A DNA stretch of 34,409 nucleotides from JBGTLA01 sp041744375. GTDB lineage: Bacteria > Actinomycetota > Acidimicrobiia > Spongiisociales > ZC4RG35. The first letter of the stretch is position 1. Every line of letters begins with the position of its first letter. Shown piece after piece: positions 7,131 through 15,354 of the stretch. The DNA is taken from the NCBI GenBank assembly GCA_041744375.1, contig JBGTLA010000070.1, positions 1 through 34,409 of the forward strand, written 5' to 3'. Both the position numbers and the translations under genes were made by a program. Under the pieces are notes generated by a model. It was given only the letters and a program-made list of their open reading frames with translations, did no database searches and was not told where the DNA came from.

Positions 7131-8017
7131 ACGCCGTCACGGCCTCTCAGGAAGAGCCGCTGTGGATAAAGAGCGACGGAGAGAGCGTCTTCGCGGTCGT
7201 GACGCATCCAGCGGCTGAATCCGGTGTGGGCGTCCTTCTCCTGCCGGGAGGAGGTTGGATGCCATCGACGATGCGTAACGGGATGTATGTGACACTTGCC
7301 CGCCGCTTGGCCGCTTCAGGGACCACCGTTCTCAGGCTCGACTACCGGGGAGTGGGCGAGAGCACCGGCGCCACTCCCTTCTTCGATTTCATGCGTCCAG
7401 CTCGCTCGGATGTGGAGCAAGCGGTGCGCGTGCTCCACGAGTTCGGTTGTATGCGGATCGTTCTGGTCGGTTCGTGTTTCGGGGGGAGAACGGCCCTGGC
7501 GGCAACGCCGGGAATGGACGAGTTGGCCGGTGTCGTCTTGTCGGCAGTCCCGGTCGAGGACTACGGCGGCGCCTCTCAAGGCCTGGGCTGGCATGTCCGC
7601 CGGGCATTGTCGCGCCAGACCTTCCGTCAGATCAAAGACCGGTACCCGAAGTATCTCAGAATCATTCGCACCAAGGCCACGACCCTCCTGCGGCCCCGCC
7701 CCAGCTCCCAAGCTTCCGGCGGTGCCGCCAGCGACGACTTCGCCGGACCACTGGTAGACCTGTTGGAACGCAAGATCCCCTGTCTCATCATGCATGGCCG
7801 GCGCGACCGCCATTACCCGGCTTTCGAGCGAGCTCTCGCCGGCGAACTTGGCCGGCGCATCGGTGCGGTGGGCGACGAGAGCCTTACCATCGACGTATTC
7901 GACGGCGAACTCCACGGGGAGCTGACCGTCGAGTCACAGCGGTTTGCCACCGATCGAATCGAGTCCTTCATCGAGGCTGTGAAAAGCGCTCAGGTGGCCG
8001 GCAACGAGCTCAGTTGA
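7127..8017 (+). CDS. Alpha/beta hydrolase with cysteine nucleophile (hydrolase-1-like)
   Basis: A 296-residue cytoplasmic alpha/beta hydrolase. The nucleophile elbow is V-G-S-C-F-G-G with Cys117, as in dienelactone hydrolases rather than Ser esterases. HGRRDRHYP supplies the acid and ELHGE near residue 265 supplies the His, so a Cys-Asp-His triad is complete. Also seen: LLPGGGWMPS (oxyanion region) and LDYRGVGEST. The start overlaps the upstream hydrolase stop (ATGA). The paralogue at 21136-22029 keeps every one of these motifs. The ACP and two ligases just upstream suggest it hydrolyses or transfers an acyl group held as a thioester. Its last 8 bases overlap the convergent SLH/beta-helix gene, leaving no room for a separate terminator. 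Confidence 0.8.
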   Translation: MNAVTASQEEPLWIKSDGESVFAVVTHPAAESGVGVLLLPGGGWMPSTMRNGMYVTLARRLAASGTTVLRLDYRGVGESTGATPFFDFMRPARSDVEQAVRVLHEFGCMRIVLVGSCFGGRTALAATPGMDELAGVVLSAVPVEDYGGASQGLGWHVRRALSRQTFRQIKDRYPKYLRIIRTKATTLLRPRPSSQASGGAASDDFAGPLVDLLERKIPCLIMHGRRDRHYPAFERALAGELGRRIGAVGDESLTIDVFDGELHGELTVESQRFATDRIESFIEAVKSAQVAGNELS

Positions 8018-10067
8018 ATGTTGCGTTCTGGTCGTAACCCTGCGAGACCCACTGGGAGACATTGAGTTTCGCCACCCCTAGCCGGAACGGATCCTTGATG
8101 TTGGAGAGGTTGTAGGTGTTGTGGTCCCACACGATGTTGCGCCCGGCGAAGTTCTCGTTGCCGCTCGACACTCGTAACCCGTTCCATCCCTGGTCGAGGT
8201 CGATGAAGTTGCCGGTGACCGTGAGGTCGTAAAGGCCTGGGGCGCGATTCATCTCCAGCCCTTCGATACCGGCGGCGTTGCCTGTGAGGGTGTTGCCGGT
8301 GACGGTAACGCCGGTGGAGGAACCGATCACGATACCGGCCCCCTTGCCCAGGGGTCGGCGGTGTCCATTATCGAGGAGGGTGTTGTTCCTGACGAGAGCA
8401 CCGGTGCTGACCTCGACGAATATGCCGGCTCCGTCGTTGTCGACGACCCGGTTGCCTTCGAAGGTCGAGTCCACGGCCTGGACGTCCACCGCGAGGGCGT
8501 TGCCATAGTTGTGGTGAACGTAGTTAGAGATGAGGGATGCTCCGGTTGAACCGGCCAACTTGACTCCTCCGCCGCCCCAACCAAAGCACAGGAATCCCGT
8601 GTTCACACAGTTGTAGGCGATCTCATTGCCCTTGGCCACGGCGTTCTCGGACCTTCCTGAACCTATTCCCAGTCGTCCGTTGTTGTGGATGTAGTTTGCT
8701 TCCACGAGCATGTGGTCACCGAAGTTGACCCCGGCACTGGCCGAATAGCGGATCTCGTTGCCTTGCACGACCCAATGCTGGTTGTGCGGGCCGTTGCGAT
8801 CGGCCTGTCCATGCACGGCGCCCATCTGGGCGGGGGTGGCGTACTTCTCGATGGTCAGGTCTCTGATTACGACGTTCTTGGCCGAGCCGCTGAAGGCGGT
8901 GGCGGTGACGCTCGTCTCGACCAGCCGTCCGTTGGGGTTGTCGGCGATGTAGATCTTGTCACTGGAGTAGTCGAAATACCACGTGCCCGGCTTGAGAGCG
9001 GAAAGCGAGGTGACCTGCCAGAGCTCTCGGCCGTCGATGAAGAGTTGCTCGGGATAGATGCACCCGCTGTAGCCGTCGATGCAGGTTCCGTGATTCTCGT
9101 TTTGCTGTGTCTGGCCGGAGACCACCCAGAAGCTCCCCGAGGACTGGAAGTTGGTCAGTACCTTGGCGCCGCTCATGATCGCTCCGGGAGCGCCGACGAA
9201 TTCGTTTCCGTCCTTGGGGACCACGCTCTGGAGACGATGCGTGCCAGACGTGAGGTAGAAGGTCGTGTTCTTCGGGTGAGAAGAAACCATAGACGCCAGG
9301 TTGTCTCCCGGCCGGACCGTGACGGACCCCGGGGGCTGGCTGTCTCCCGGTGGTGGCAGCTCGCTCGGTGGGTCGGTGGGGGTGGTGGGAGGCGGCGAGA
9401 TCGGAGTGCCGCCTCCCGTCAGGCCTCGTTTGAGAAAGGAGGCCATCTGTGCGCGTGTGACCGCTTCCTCGGCGCAGAAGGAACTGGCCGAGCATCCAAC
9501 CGTGATCCCGGCGGCGGCCAGGGCGTTGATGTCGTCTTCGAAGACGGAGGCGTCGTCACCGGGGAAGTAGTCCACGTTGGTCTTCTCCAGGTCGAACGCC
9601 CTCACCAGAAATGCGGCCATCTCGCCCCGCGTCACGTTGGAGTCGGGACAATACCTGTCGTTGGCGGGCGGGTTGCAGCCCCGGGTGATGCCGGCCTGGG
9701 CTAGACGGTCGATGTCGGCCGTGAAGACCGAAGCTTCGACGTCGACGAAGCCGGCGGACTTTGCTGCCCCGAGATCCATGGCGCGGCTCAAGAAAGCTGC
9801 CATCTGTCCGCGGGTGACTTTGGAGTCGGGACAGAAGCGGTCGTTGACTGGTGGGTTGCACCCGCGCGTGATATCCAGTTCTGCGATGTGTTCGATGTCG
9901 GCTTGATGGACGCTGTCGACGACGTCGTCGAATGAGCCGGCGGCCGCGTTGGCGGGGACACTGGCTGAGAGAGCCATCACGACTGCGAGTATCGCGAGCA
10001 GAGCCGCCGACAAGAGCCGGCGACGATACGACAAAGGACGAACAAGGGTGGTGGGAAGACTGGACAT
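8010..10067 (-). CDS. Exported protein: three N-terminal SLH repeats plus right-handed beta-helix domain
   Basis: A 685-residue protein. Signal peptide at about 1-42 (arginines, hydrophobic core, ANA-A cleavage). Three SLH repeats span about 45-213; the first two carry RGCNPPxNDR(F/Y)CP plus VTRGQMAAFL, and the third is divergent (VGCSASSFC). A Pro/Thr-rich linker (about 220-255) leads to a long C-terminal region rich in GNxI/V, NNxL and VTGN turns, typical of parallel beta-helix proteins such as pectate lyases and alginate epimerases. SLH repeats usually anchor proteins to wall polysaccharide; the helix probably binds or modifies a polysaccharide. No catalytic residues can be assigned. The start has TTCAGGAGAG upstream. 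A promoter and long leader lie at 10068-10270. Confidence 0.85.
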   Translation of the reverse strand: MSSLPTTLVRPLSYRRRLLSAALLAILAVVMALSASVPANAAAGSFDDVVDSVHQADIEHIAELDITRGCNPPVNDRFCPDSKVTRGQMAAFLSRAMDLGAAKSAGFVDVEASVFTADIDRLAQAGITRGCNPPANDRYCPDSNVTRGEMAAFLVRAFDLEKTNVDYFPGDDASVFEDDINALAAAGITVGCSASSFCAEEAVTRAQMASFLKRGLTGGGTPISPPPTTPTDPPSELPPPGDSQPPGSVTVRPGDNLASMVSSHPKNTTFYLTSGTHRLQSVVPKDGNEFVGAPGAIMSGAKVLTNFQSSGSFWVVSGQTQQNENHGTCIDGYSGCIYPEQLFIDGRELWQVTSLSALKPGTWYFDYSSDKIYIADNPNGRLVETSVTATAFSGSAKNVVIRDLTIEKYATPAQMGAVHGQADRNGPHNQHWVVQGNEIRYSASAGVNFGDHMLVEANYIHNNGRLGIGSGRSENAVAKGNEIAYNCVNTGFLCFGWGGGGVKLAGSTGASLISNYVHHNYGNALAVDVQAVDSTFEGNRVVDNDGAGIFVEVSTGALVRNNTLLDNGHRRPLGKGAGIVIGSSTGVTVTGNTLTGNAAGIEGLEMNRAPGLYDLTVTGNFIDLDQGWNGLRVSSGNENFAGRNIVWDHNTYNLSNIKDPFRLGVAKLNVSQWVSQGYDQNATFN

Positions 10068-10242
10068 GGTCTCTCCTGAATTCTGGGGGTGCGGTGCCTA
10101 CGACTCGGCACCGGGCAGGTCATGTGGCGGCTGGCCGCAGCCGTACGGGTCGCTCCTCGTAATCCCGTATCCATCTCGTCCATCCCCACTCCCGTAAAGC
10201 GAGTCGATGGATTCTTATCGGCTTGTGCAATGGGCCGGTAAA
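10068..10242 (-). ncRNA. Long hairpin-rich 5' leader of the SLH/beta-helix gene (candidate structured RNA)
   Basis: From the predicted start site near 10236 the leader is about 169 nt. Read on the minus strand it contains three consecutive hairpins: TACGGG/CCCGTA (arms 10164-10169 and 10144-10149), CGGCTG/CAGCCG with a 4-base loop (10128-10143), and CGGTGCC/GGCACCG with an 8-base loop (10092-10113). The ribosome binding site follows 3' of the last one. I could not match a known riboswitch consensus, so this is a candidate only. Confidence 0.35.
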
Positions 10243-10270
10243 ACTATATCTGCAGGCTGGCCGAGGTCAA
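10243..10270 (-). promoter_or_regulatory. Promoter for the SLH/beta-helix gene
   Basis: On the minus strand TTGACC (complement of 10265-10270) and TATAGT (complement of 10243-10248) are 16 bases apart, a good housekeeping-type promoter in a GC-rich genome. It is the most AT-rich point of the 268-nt divergent intergenic region. The plus-strand promoter for the haloalkane-dehalogenase-like gene is less clear; a TTGTCT near 10299 is a weak candidate -35. Confidence 0.5.
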
Positions 10271-10356
10271 GTGCCGACGTCGGGATGGCGTAACGCTTGT
10301 CTCACTAATCTGCGCGTTCAATAGGCTGGAAGCAGATGATCGAACAGAGGGATCAC

Positions 10357-11226
10357 ATGCCCCGGCGGCGTCTGCGCGTGATGGGGCGCACCATGAGCGC
10401 AGTCGATGTGGGCGACGGACCTCCCATTGTGTTCCTCCATGGAAACGTCATTCATTCTTACGCATGGCGAAATGTGATCCCCTACCTGGCGCGACGCAAC
10501 CGGTGTTTCGCCCTGGACAACATTGGGATGGGTGCGTCGAGCGTCATCGAGCCGTCCGGTCCGCAGACGTACACGTTCGACGAAATCTACTCATACGTCG
10601 ATGGCGCTCTCGAGCTCGCCGATCTCGGCGACGACGTTGTCCTGGTCGGCCATGAGCTGGGTGCGCTGTTGGCCATTCGATGGGTCCGGAGGTTCACCGA
10701 GCGGGTCGCCGGCTTGGCGATGATCGAGGGTGTGTTCCGGGCCACGAGTCTCCAGCACCTTCTGCCCGAGGCGGCTGAGTTGCTCGTCGCCGTACGTCAG
10801 GAAGAGGGCACCGATCTCGTTCTCCGGGAGAACGTGATGATCCATCGTTATCTTCCGACGCTGACAGCCCGCACTCTGGCGCCGGGCGAGCTCGACGCAT
10901 ACAACCGTCCTTACCGACAACCGGGTGAGAGTCGACGAGCGTTACTCAGCCTTGCTCGGATGTTGCCGTTGGCGGAACATCCGGGTGCCGTCGACCAAGA
11001 AGCAAGCGAGGCCCGCCTGTGGTGCGCTCAGGCGAGGGTTCCGAAGCTGGTGGTCGGTGGCAACCCCGGTCATCTCGTGCCGGCGTCGATCCTGGGCACG
11101 TCGGCCCGATGGTCCGATGTCACGGTGACCTCGGTGCGTGGGAAGCACTACCTCATGGAAGACTCCCCGGCGAGGCTGACCGCTTCCCTGATCGGCTGGC
11201 TCGATACCATCGGCCATCACGCTTGA
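10357..11226 (+). CDS. Haloalkane-dehalogenase-like alpha/beta hydrolase with Asp-to-Glu nucleophile change
   Basis: The 289-residue protein (296 if ATG 10336 is used; AGAGGG upstream favours 10357) has the family layout: VFLHGNVIHSYAWRNVIP with the HGN oxyanion/halide Asn, the elbow V-G-H-E-L-G, catalytic acid Glu in AMIEGVF, and catalytic His in GKHYLMEDSP. In active dehalogenases the elbow is G-H-D-W-G, where Asp is the nucleophile and Trp holds the halide; here they are Glu (107 counting from 10336) and Leu. Dehalogenation by the normal route is therefore unlikely. It is divergent from the SLH/beta-helix gene and upstream of the polysaccharide operon. It may be a pseudoenzyme, or an esterase/luciferase-like variant. 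Confidence 0.75.
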   Translation: MPRRRLRVMGRTMSAVDVGDGPPIVFLHGNVIHSYAWRNVIPYLARRNRCFALDNIGMGASSVIEPSGPQTYTFDEIYSYVDGALELADLGDDVVLVGHELGALLAIRWVRRFTERVAGLAMIEGVFRATSLQHLLPEAAELLVAVRQEEGTDLVLRENVMIHRYLPTLTARTLAPGELDAYNRPYRQPGESRRALLSLARMLPLAEHPGAVDQEASEARLWCAQARVPKLVVGGNPGHLVPASILGTSARWSDVTVTSVRGKHYLMEDSPARLTASLIGWLDTIGHHA

Positions 11227-11336
11227 GTCGAACGGGCCATTTCGGGTGTTCGGGACGTCTTCGAATCTGATCGTTGCGACTCATTCGAGATGACCCCTTC
11301 TGGGGGGTACTCTGTGCTCCTTCAGGTAGGAGTTGG

Positions 11337-13148
11337 ATGTTCACCATTGATTCCGGTTCGGAACCCAGTCTTGTCGTCGCGGCGTGGCGGTATCGCTGGC
11401 TGGTCGTCACAGTCGTTGCCATCGCCGTGGCGTCAGGCCTGATACTGCATCTGCTCCGTCCCAGCGAGCCGAGTTTCCAGGCCCAGGCGACTCTCCTCAT
11501 CCAAGAGCCGGTCGTGACAAACGAAGTTGTCGCTCTCCAGACGGCCAGCGAGCAGTTTGTCGCCGCTCAGGTGGAGATCATCCGGTCCAACCTCGTGATG
11601 ATCGAGGCAGCCGCCATCATCGCCGGCGACGGCCCCAGCATGGATCTGGATGCCATCGGGGGCAGCATCGAAGTGGTGAGGACACCGCAGAGCCCGCTGA
11701 TCAACATCGTTGCCACTCATCCCGACCCCAACCAGGCTGCGGCCTGGGTCAATGGTGTGGCTGAGGCGTACCGGCTCGTCAACAGGCGGCAGGTGACGCA
11801 GGCGTCCACCTCCGGGCTGGACTTGATCGATGCTCAGCTCGAGCAGATCGACACCCGGTTGCGAGAGGTCGACGAGCAGCTGGCCACCCTACGGGCCGAG
11901 GATCCCGACGTGGTCGCCATCGCCGAGCAGGCAGGCGCCGCTATCGCTCGTATCGCTGAGTTACAGCCCCAGTTGGCGGAAGCCACCGACAGTGACCAGC
12001 GAGCCGAGATTCGTGCCCAGATCGCCGACCTTCGCTCTCGTCTCGAGGTCTACTTGCAGGTTCAGCAGACGACCCCGGCCGGAGCCGAAGGTCAGGCGTT
12101 GCAGGAGGAACAGTCGCAGTTGCTGGATCGCCGAGTGCAACTGCTGACCCGGGCCGACCAGATCGCGGTCGATGCCGACCTTGCCCCCGATGCCTTGGCG
12201 TTGCTGCAGCCCGCCACGGCCGCCGTGGCGAGCCCGGCGCCCCGGCCTTTCCGTGTCATCGCCGTGGCCATCGCCCTTGGCCTGTTCGTGGGGCTCGGCC
12301 TCGCCTACGCCCTGGCGACATGGAGACGATCCTATGCCGGCCGCTTGGAGCCGGAGCGTTTCCTCGGTGCGCCGCTGTTGGCCGAGGTGCCCGACTTCCA
12401 AGAAGAGGGTCTCAAGAGCCCGATGGCTGTGCGAGACGCGCCGCGGTCGGCGACCGCGGAGGCCTACCGGTTCGCGGCCAGCTCCATCGAAGTGGCTGCC
12501 AGGGCGAACAACGTCAAGATGCTGACCATCACGTCCTCGACCCTGGGTCACGGCAAGACGACGTCGGTCGTCAACACGGCTTTGGCAGCCGCCGCCCAGG
12601 GACGCTCGGTGGTCGTGGTCGACTGTGATTTCGGGAATCAGGAAGCAACCCAGCTCTTGGTCGGAGCCACGGGGGACTCTCCCGGGATCACCGACATCGT
12701 CGAAGGTGTGGCCGATGTGAGCGAGGCGACGATGAGCGTCTCTCTCGGCAACGACGTTTTGCTCTCGCTGATCGGGCGCGGTACCCAGCCGAGGCTGGCT
12801 GCATCGGCGCTCGGCTCAGATGCCGCCCGTCGCCTTTTCTCGAGTCTGCGTGACTCCTACGACCTGGTCATCGTCGACACACCACCCTTGCTCCAGGTCG
12901 CATATGCATCGGCGCTGGTGGAATACGCCGACGGCGTCGTCATAGTCATCGGGCATCGAAGCCAGGTGGGAGAATCCCAGGATCTTGTGAGCCGGCTCAA
13001 GCTCATCGGTACCCCTTTGCTGGGCTACATCTACAACCGATCGCCGTTGCGGCCTGAGATGACGGCTTCGGAAGGTTCCATGATGGACATCCTGGGCGAT
13101 TCCGGCTTCACGACCACTGGAGCAAGATCGCGCCGTCGCGGCGCGTGA
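11337..13148 (+). CDS. Polysaccharide co-polymerase fused to BY-kinase (Wzz / CpsD type)
   Basis: A 603-residue inner-membrane protein that should control chain length and export of the polysaccharide. N-terminal Wzz domain with TM1 at about 21-40, a long extracytoplasmic region with a predicted coiled coil (about 165-260; LEQIDTRLREVDEQL), and TM2 at about 305-325. The cytoplasmic ATPase domain has Walker A SSTLGHGKTT (about 400-410), Walker A' VVVVDCDF (about 424-431) and Walker B LVIVDTPP (about 510-517). The C-terminus ends in ARSRRRGA without the tyrosine cluster of BY-kinases, so autophosphorylation in the usual tail is unlikely. ATG 11337 has AGGTAGGAG upstream. First gene of the plus-strand polysaccharide operon; the GT4 gene overlaps by GTGA. 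Confidence 0.88.
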   Translation: MFTIDSGSEPSLVVAAWRYRWLVVTVVAIAVASGLILHLLRPSEPSFQAQATLLIQEPVVTNEVVALQTASEQFVAAQVEIIRSNLVMIEAAAIIAGDGPSMDLDAIGGSIEVVRTPQSPLINIVATHPDPNQAAAWVNGVAEAYRLVNRRQVTQASTSGLDLIDAQLEQIDTRLREVDEQLATLRAEDPDVVAIAEQAGAAIARIAELQPQLAEATDSDQRAEIRAQIADLRSRLEVYLQVQQTTPAGAEGQALQEEQSQLLDRRVQLLTRADQIAVDADLAPDALALLQPATAAVASPAPRPFRVIAVAIALGLFVGLGLAYALATWRRSYAGRLEPERFLGAPLLAEVPDFQEEGLKSPMAVRDAPRSATAEAYRFAASSIEVAARANNVKMLTITSSTLGHGKTTSVVNTALAAAAQGRSVVVVDCDFGNQEATQLLVGATGDSPGITDIVEGVADVSEATMSVSLGNDVLLSLIGRGTQPRLAASALGSDAARRLFSSLRDSYDLVIVDTPPLLQVAYASALVEYADGVVIVIGHRSQVGESQDLVSRLKLIGTPLLGYIYNRSPLRPEMTASEGSMMDILGDSGFTTTGARSRRRGA

Positions 13149-14305
13149 GAGTCCTGCAGGTACATACTCGTTACCGCCAGGCAGGTGGCGAAGATTCCGT
13201 CGTCGACAACGAACGCCGTTTGCTGATCGATTCTGGTCATGCGGTCGAGACCCACATCGAGCGGAATCCGACGGGTGCGCGTGCGGCGGCCACGGCCCTC
13301 GTGGCTGCTGCCTGGAACCCGGCGGCGGTCCGACGGACAGTTGAGGCGGCGCAGATGTTCGAGGCAGACGTAGCGCACATTCACAACACGTGGTTTGCGC
13401 TGGCACCGTCCGTAGTTGGCGCACTCCGCCACGCAGGTTTTCCCACCGTGGTGACCACACACAATTACCGCATGTCGTGTGTCAATGCCCAGTTATATCG
13501 TGATGGAGCTCCGTGTGAGGACTGCGTGGGCCGGGTTCCATGGCGAGGTGTCGTGCGCCGCTGTTACCGCCGATCGGCCTTCCAGTCGGCGGCCGCCGCC
13601 ACCACCGTGATGATTCATCGCTCGCGAGGTACCGGTGTTGCCGAGGCGGACGTCGTGATCGCCCTCACAGGATTTGCGGCCGAGCGGCTGGTGGCAGCGG
13701 GTGTTTCCGCAGATCGCATCGTCGTGAAGGGCAACGTCGTGGAGGACGCCGGTGCACGACTCCATCTGCCCTCTGCGAGCCACACCGTCCTGTATGTGGG
13801 CCGACTCGCCGAGGAGAAAGGGGTTGCGGACCTCATCGAGGCGTGGCGTCGGTCACCGCCGAAGGGTTTTGAGCTGGTGATAGTCGGAGATGGCCCTCTC
13901 CGTGACAGCCTCGAGGCTTCCCTTCCCCCCGGTATCGCCCTGGTGGGGCAAAAGAAACCCGCCGAGGTGCGGAACCTGCTGCTGGGAGGGCGCGCTCTCA
14001 TCTTTCCCAGTCGGTGGTTCGAGGGTCAGCCCATGATCCTGTTGGAGGCGATGGCGGCGGGCCTACCGATCGTGTACTCCGAGCTGGGAGCGATTCCTGA
14101 GGTCGTCGGGTCCGGAGGATGGGGATTTTCTGCCGGTCGAATCGCTTCGTTGGCGGATGCCCTCGGGGCCCTCGACGAAGGCGCCACCGTAGACCGCCTC
14201 GGCCGTCTCGCCCGCGGCGAGTTCGAAGAGCGGTTCGCTCCCGACAGGGCAGTGACAGCTCTAGAGGACGTCTACCGCCTCGCCCGCCAAAGACATCGCG
14301 GTTGA
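13145..14305 (+). CDS. GT4-family glycosyltransferase
   Basis: A 386-residue GT-B glycosyltransferase predicted to add a sugar from a nucleotide donor to a growing lipid-linked oligosaccharide. The N-terminal half begins RVLQVHTRYRQAGGEDSVV, with the glycine-rich acceptor loop. The C-terminal half has VLYVGRLAEEKGVADLIEAW and the donor-site motif FPSRWFEGQPMILLEAMAAG with E-x7-E spacing. A Cys-containing CEDCVG segment (about 124-129) resembles the cysteine-rich insert of some actinobacterial GT4 enzymes. GTG 13145 overlaps the upstream stop (GTGA). The acceptor and donor sugars cannot be read from sequence. Confidence 0.88.
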   Translation: MRVLQVHTRYRQAGGEDSVVDNERRLLIDSGHAVETHIERNPTGARAAATALVAAAWNPAAVRRTVEAAQMFEADVAHIHNTWFALAPSVVGALRHAGFPTVVTTHNYRMSCVNAQLYRDGAPCEDCVGRVPWRGVVRRCYRRSAFQSAAAATTVMIHRSRGTGVAEADVVIALTGFAAERLVAAGVSADRIVVKGNVVEDAGARLHLPSASHTVLYVGRLAEEKGVADLIEAWRRSPPKGFELVIVGDGPLRDSLEASLPPGIALVGQKKPAEVRNLLLGGRALIFPSRWFEGQPMILLEAMAAGLPIVYSELGAIPEVVGSGGWGFSAGRIASLADALGALDEGATVDRLGRLARGEFEERFAPDRAVTALEDVYRLARQRHRG

Positions 14306-14328
14306 TACGAGAGGCCTAGATCACCACC

Positions 14329-14356
14329 TTGAGGAGAAGCAGGCCCCTGCTAGCCT
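14329..14356 (+). promoter_or_regulatory. Possible internal promoter before the epimerase gene
   Basis: TTGAGG (14329-14334) and TAGCCT (14351-14356) are 16 bases apart in the 89-nt gap between the GT4 gene and the epimerase gene. A GCAGGCCCCTGC dyad lies in the spacer. The -10 fits the TAnnnT pattern common in actinobacteria. It may allow separate expression of the later genes, but the match is modest. Confidence 0.3.
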
Positions 14357-14394
14357 TTGGGGGGATTGGTTTAGCCGAATAGGGAGCGGGAACA

Positions 14395-15354
14395 GTGGGG
14401 CGAATATTGGTTACAGGGGCCGGGGGTTTTATCGGGCATCATCTCGTGACCCGGCTCAAGCAGCAAGGTCATTGGGTGCGTGGGGTTGATATCAAGTACC
14501 CGGAGTACACAGAAGTCGATGCCGATGAGTTCGAAATCCTCGACCTTAGACGCTGGGACAACTGCCTCCAGGCGACACGCGATGTCGACGACGTGTATGC
14601 CCTCGCCGCCGATATGGGTGGTATGGGCTTCATCTCGGCGAACCACGCCACGATCCTCCACAACAACGCTCTCATCAATCTTCACTCGATGGAAGCGGCC
14701 CGGATCAATGGCGTCGGGCGCTACTTGTACACCTCGTCCGCCTGCATCTACCCCGATCACCTTCAGACCGAAGCCGAAGTTGCCGGGCTCAAGGAAGAAG
14801 ACGCCTACCCCGCGGCTCCTCAGGATGCTTACGGCTGGGAGAAACTCATCACCGAGAAGCTCGCCGAGTACTACGCCGGCGACTTCGGGCTCGACACGCG
14901 CATCGTTCGCTTTCACAACATCTACGGACCCAACGGCACCTGGGACGGTGGTCGCGAGAAGGCCCCGGCAGCCCTGTGTCGCAAGGTGGCGCGGGCCAAG
15001 GATGGAGAGTCCGTGGAGATCTGGGGCGATGGCGAGCAGACACGATCTTTTTGCCACGTCGACGACTGTGTCGAAGGCATTCTCCGAATCATGGAGTCCG
15101 GGTATCGTCAGCCTCTTAATTTGGGTACCGACCATATGCTCTCCATCAACGAACTGGCTGAGATGATCATCAAGATTTCGGGTAAGAGCGATATCTCTCT
15201 TCGCCACATCACCGGCCCGCAGGGTGTCCGTGGCCGGAACTCCGACAACACCCGCCTCCGCGAGGTTCTCGGATGGGAACCTGAGATCACGTTGGAGAGG
15301 GGTTTGGAGGAGACATACCAATGGATCGAGAAGCAGGTCCAGAACACGGCGTGA
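14395..15354 (+). CDS. GDP-mannose 3,5-epimerase-like SDR enzyme
   Basis: A 319-residue extended short-chain dehydrogenase/reductase. The NAD-binding loop is TGAGGFIG (about 7-14). The stretch ADMGGMGFI, the active-site SSACIYP (Cys117) and the YGWEK catalytic pair (Tyr146, Lys150), followed by RFHNIYGPNGTWDGGREKAP, match the plant and bacterial GDP-mannose 3,5-epimerases closely, including the extra catalytic Cys. These enzymes convert GDP-D-mannose to GDP-L-galactose (and GDP-L-gulose). GTG start preceded by AGGGAGCGGG. In a polysaccharide operon it should supply an L-hexose donor. Related epimerase/dehydratases could act on another nucleotide sugar, but the block identity makes GME the best call. 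Confidence 0.85.
   Translation: MGRILVTGAGGFIGHHLVTRLKQQGHWVRGVDIKYPEYTEVDADEFEILDLRRWDNCLQATRDVDDVYALAADMGGMGFISANHATILHNNALINLHSMEAARINGVGRYLYTSSACIYPDHLQTEAEVAGLKEEDAYPAAPQDAYGWEKLITEKLAEYYAGDFGLDTRIVRFHNIYGPNGTWDGGREKAPAALCRKVARAKDGESVEIWGDGEQTRSFCHVDDCVEGILRIMESGYRQPLNLGTDHMLSINELAEMIIKISGKSDISLRHITGPQGVRGRNSDNTRLREVLGWEPEITLERGLEETYQWIEKQVQNTA

Noticed and set aside
6264..8017. An exosortase (EpsH-type) sorting system
   Set aside because: The hydrolase pair, ligase and ACP recall exosortase-A loci, but no exosortase gene or PEP-CTERM-type tail was seen anywhere in the window.
8685..9704. Plus-strand 339-codon frame opposite the SLH/beta-helix gene
   Set aside because: Antisense to a gene with a signal peptide, good ribosome binding site and clear domains; the frame itself has no recognisable content.
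10068..10242. A c-di-AMP or c-di-GMP riboswitch
   Set aside because: The leader is long and structured, but I could not find the conserved core of either class, so it is listed only as a candidate structured RNA.
10357..11226. A functional haloalkane dehalogenase
   Set aside because: The Asp nucleophile and halide-binding Trp are both replaced, so the name would mislead.
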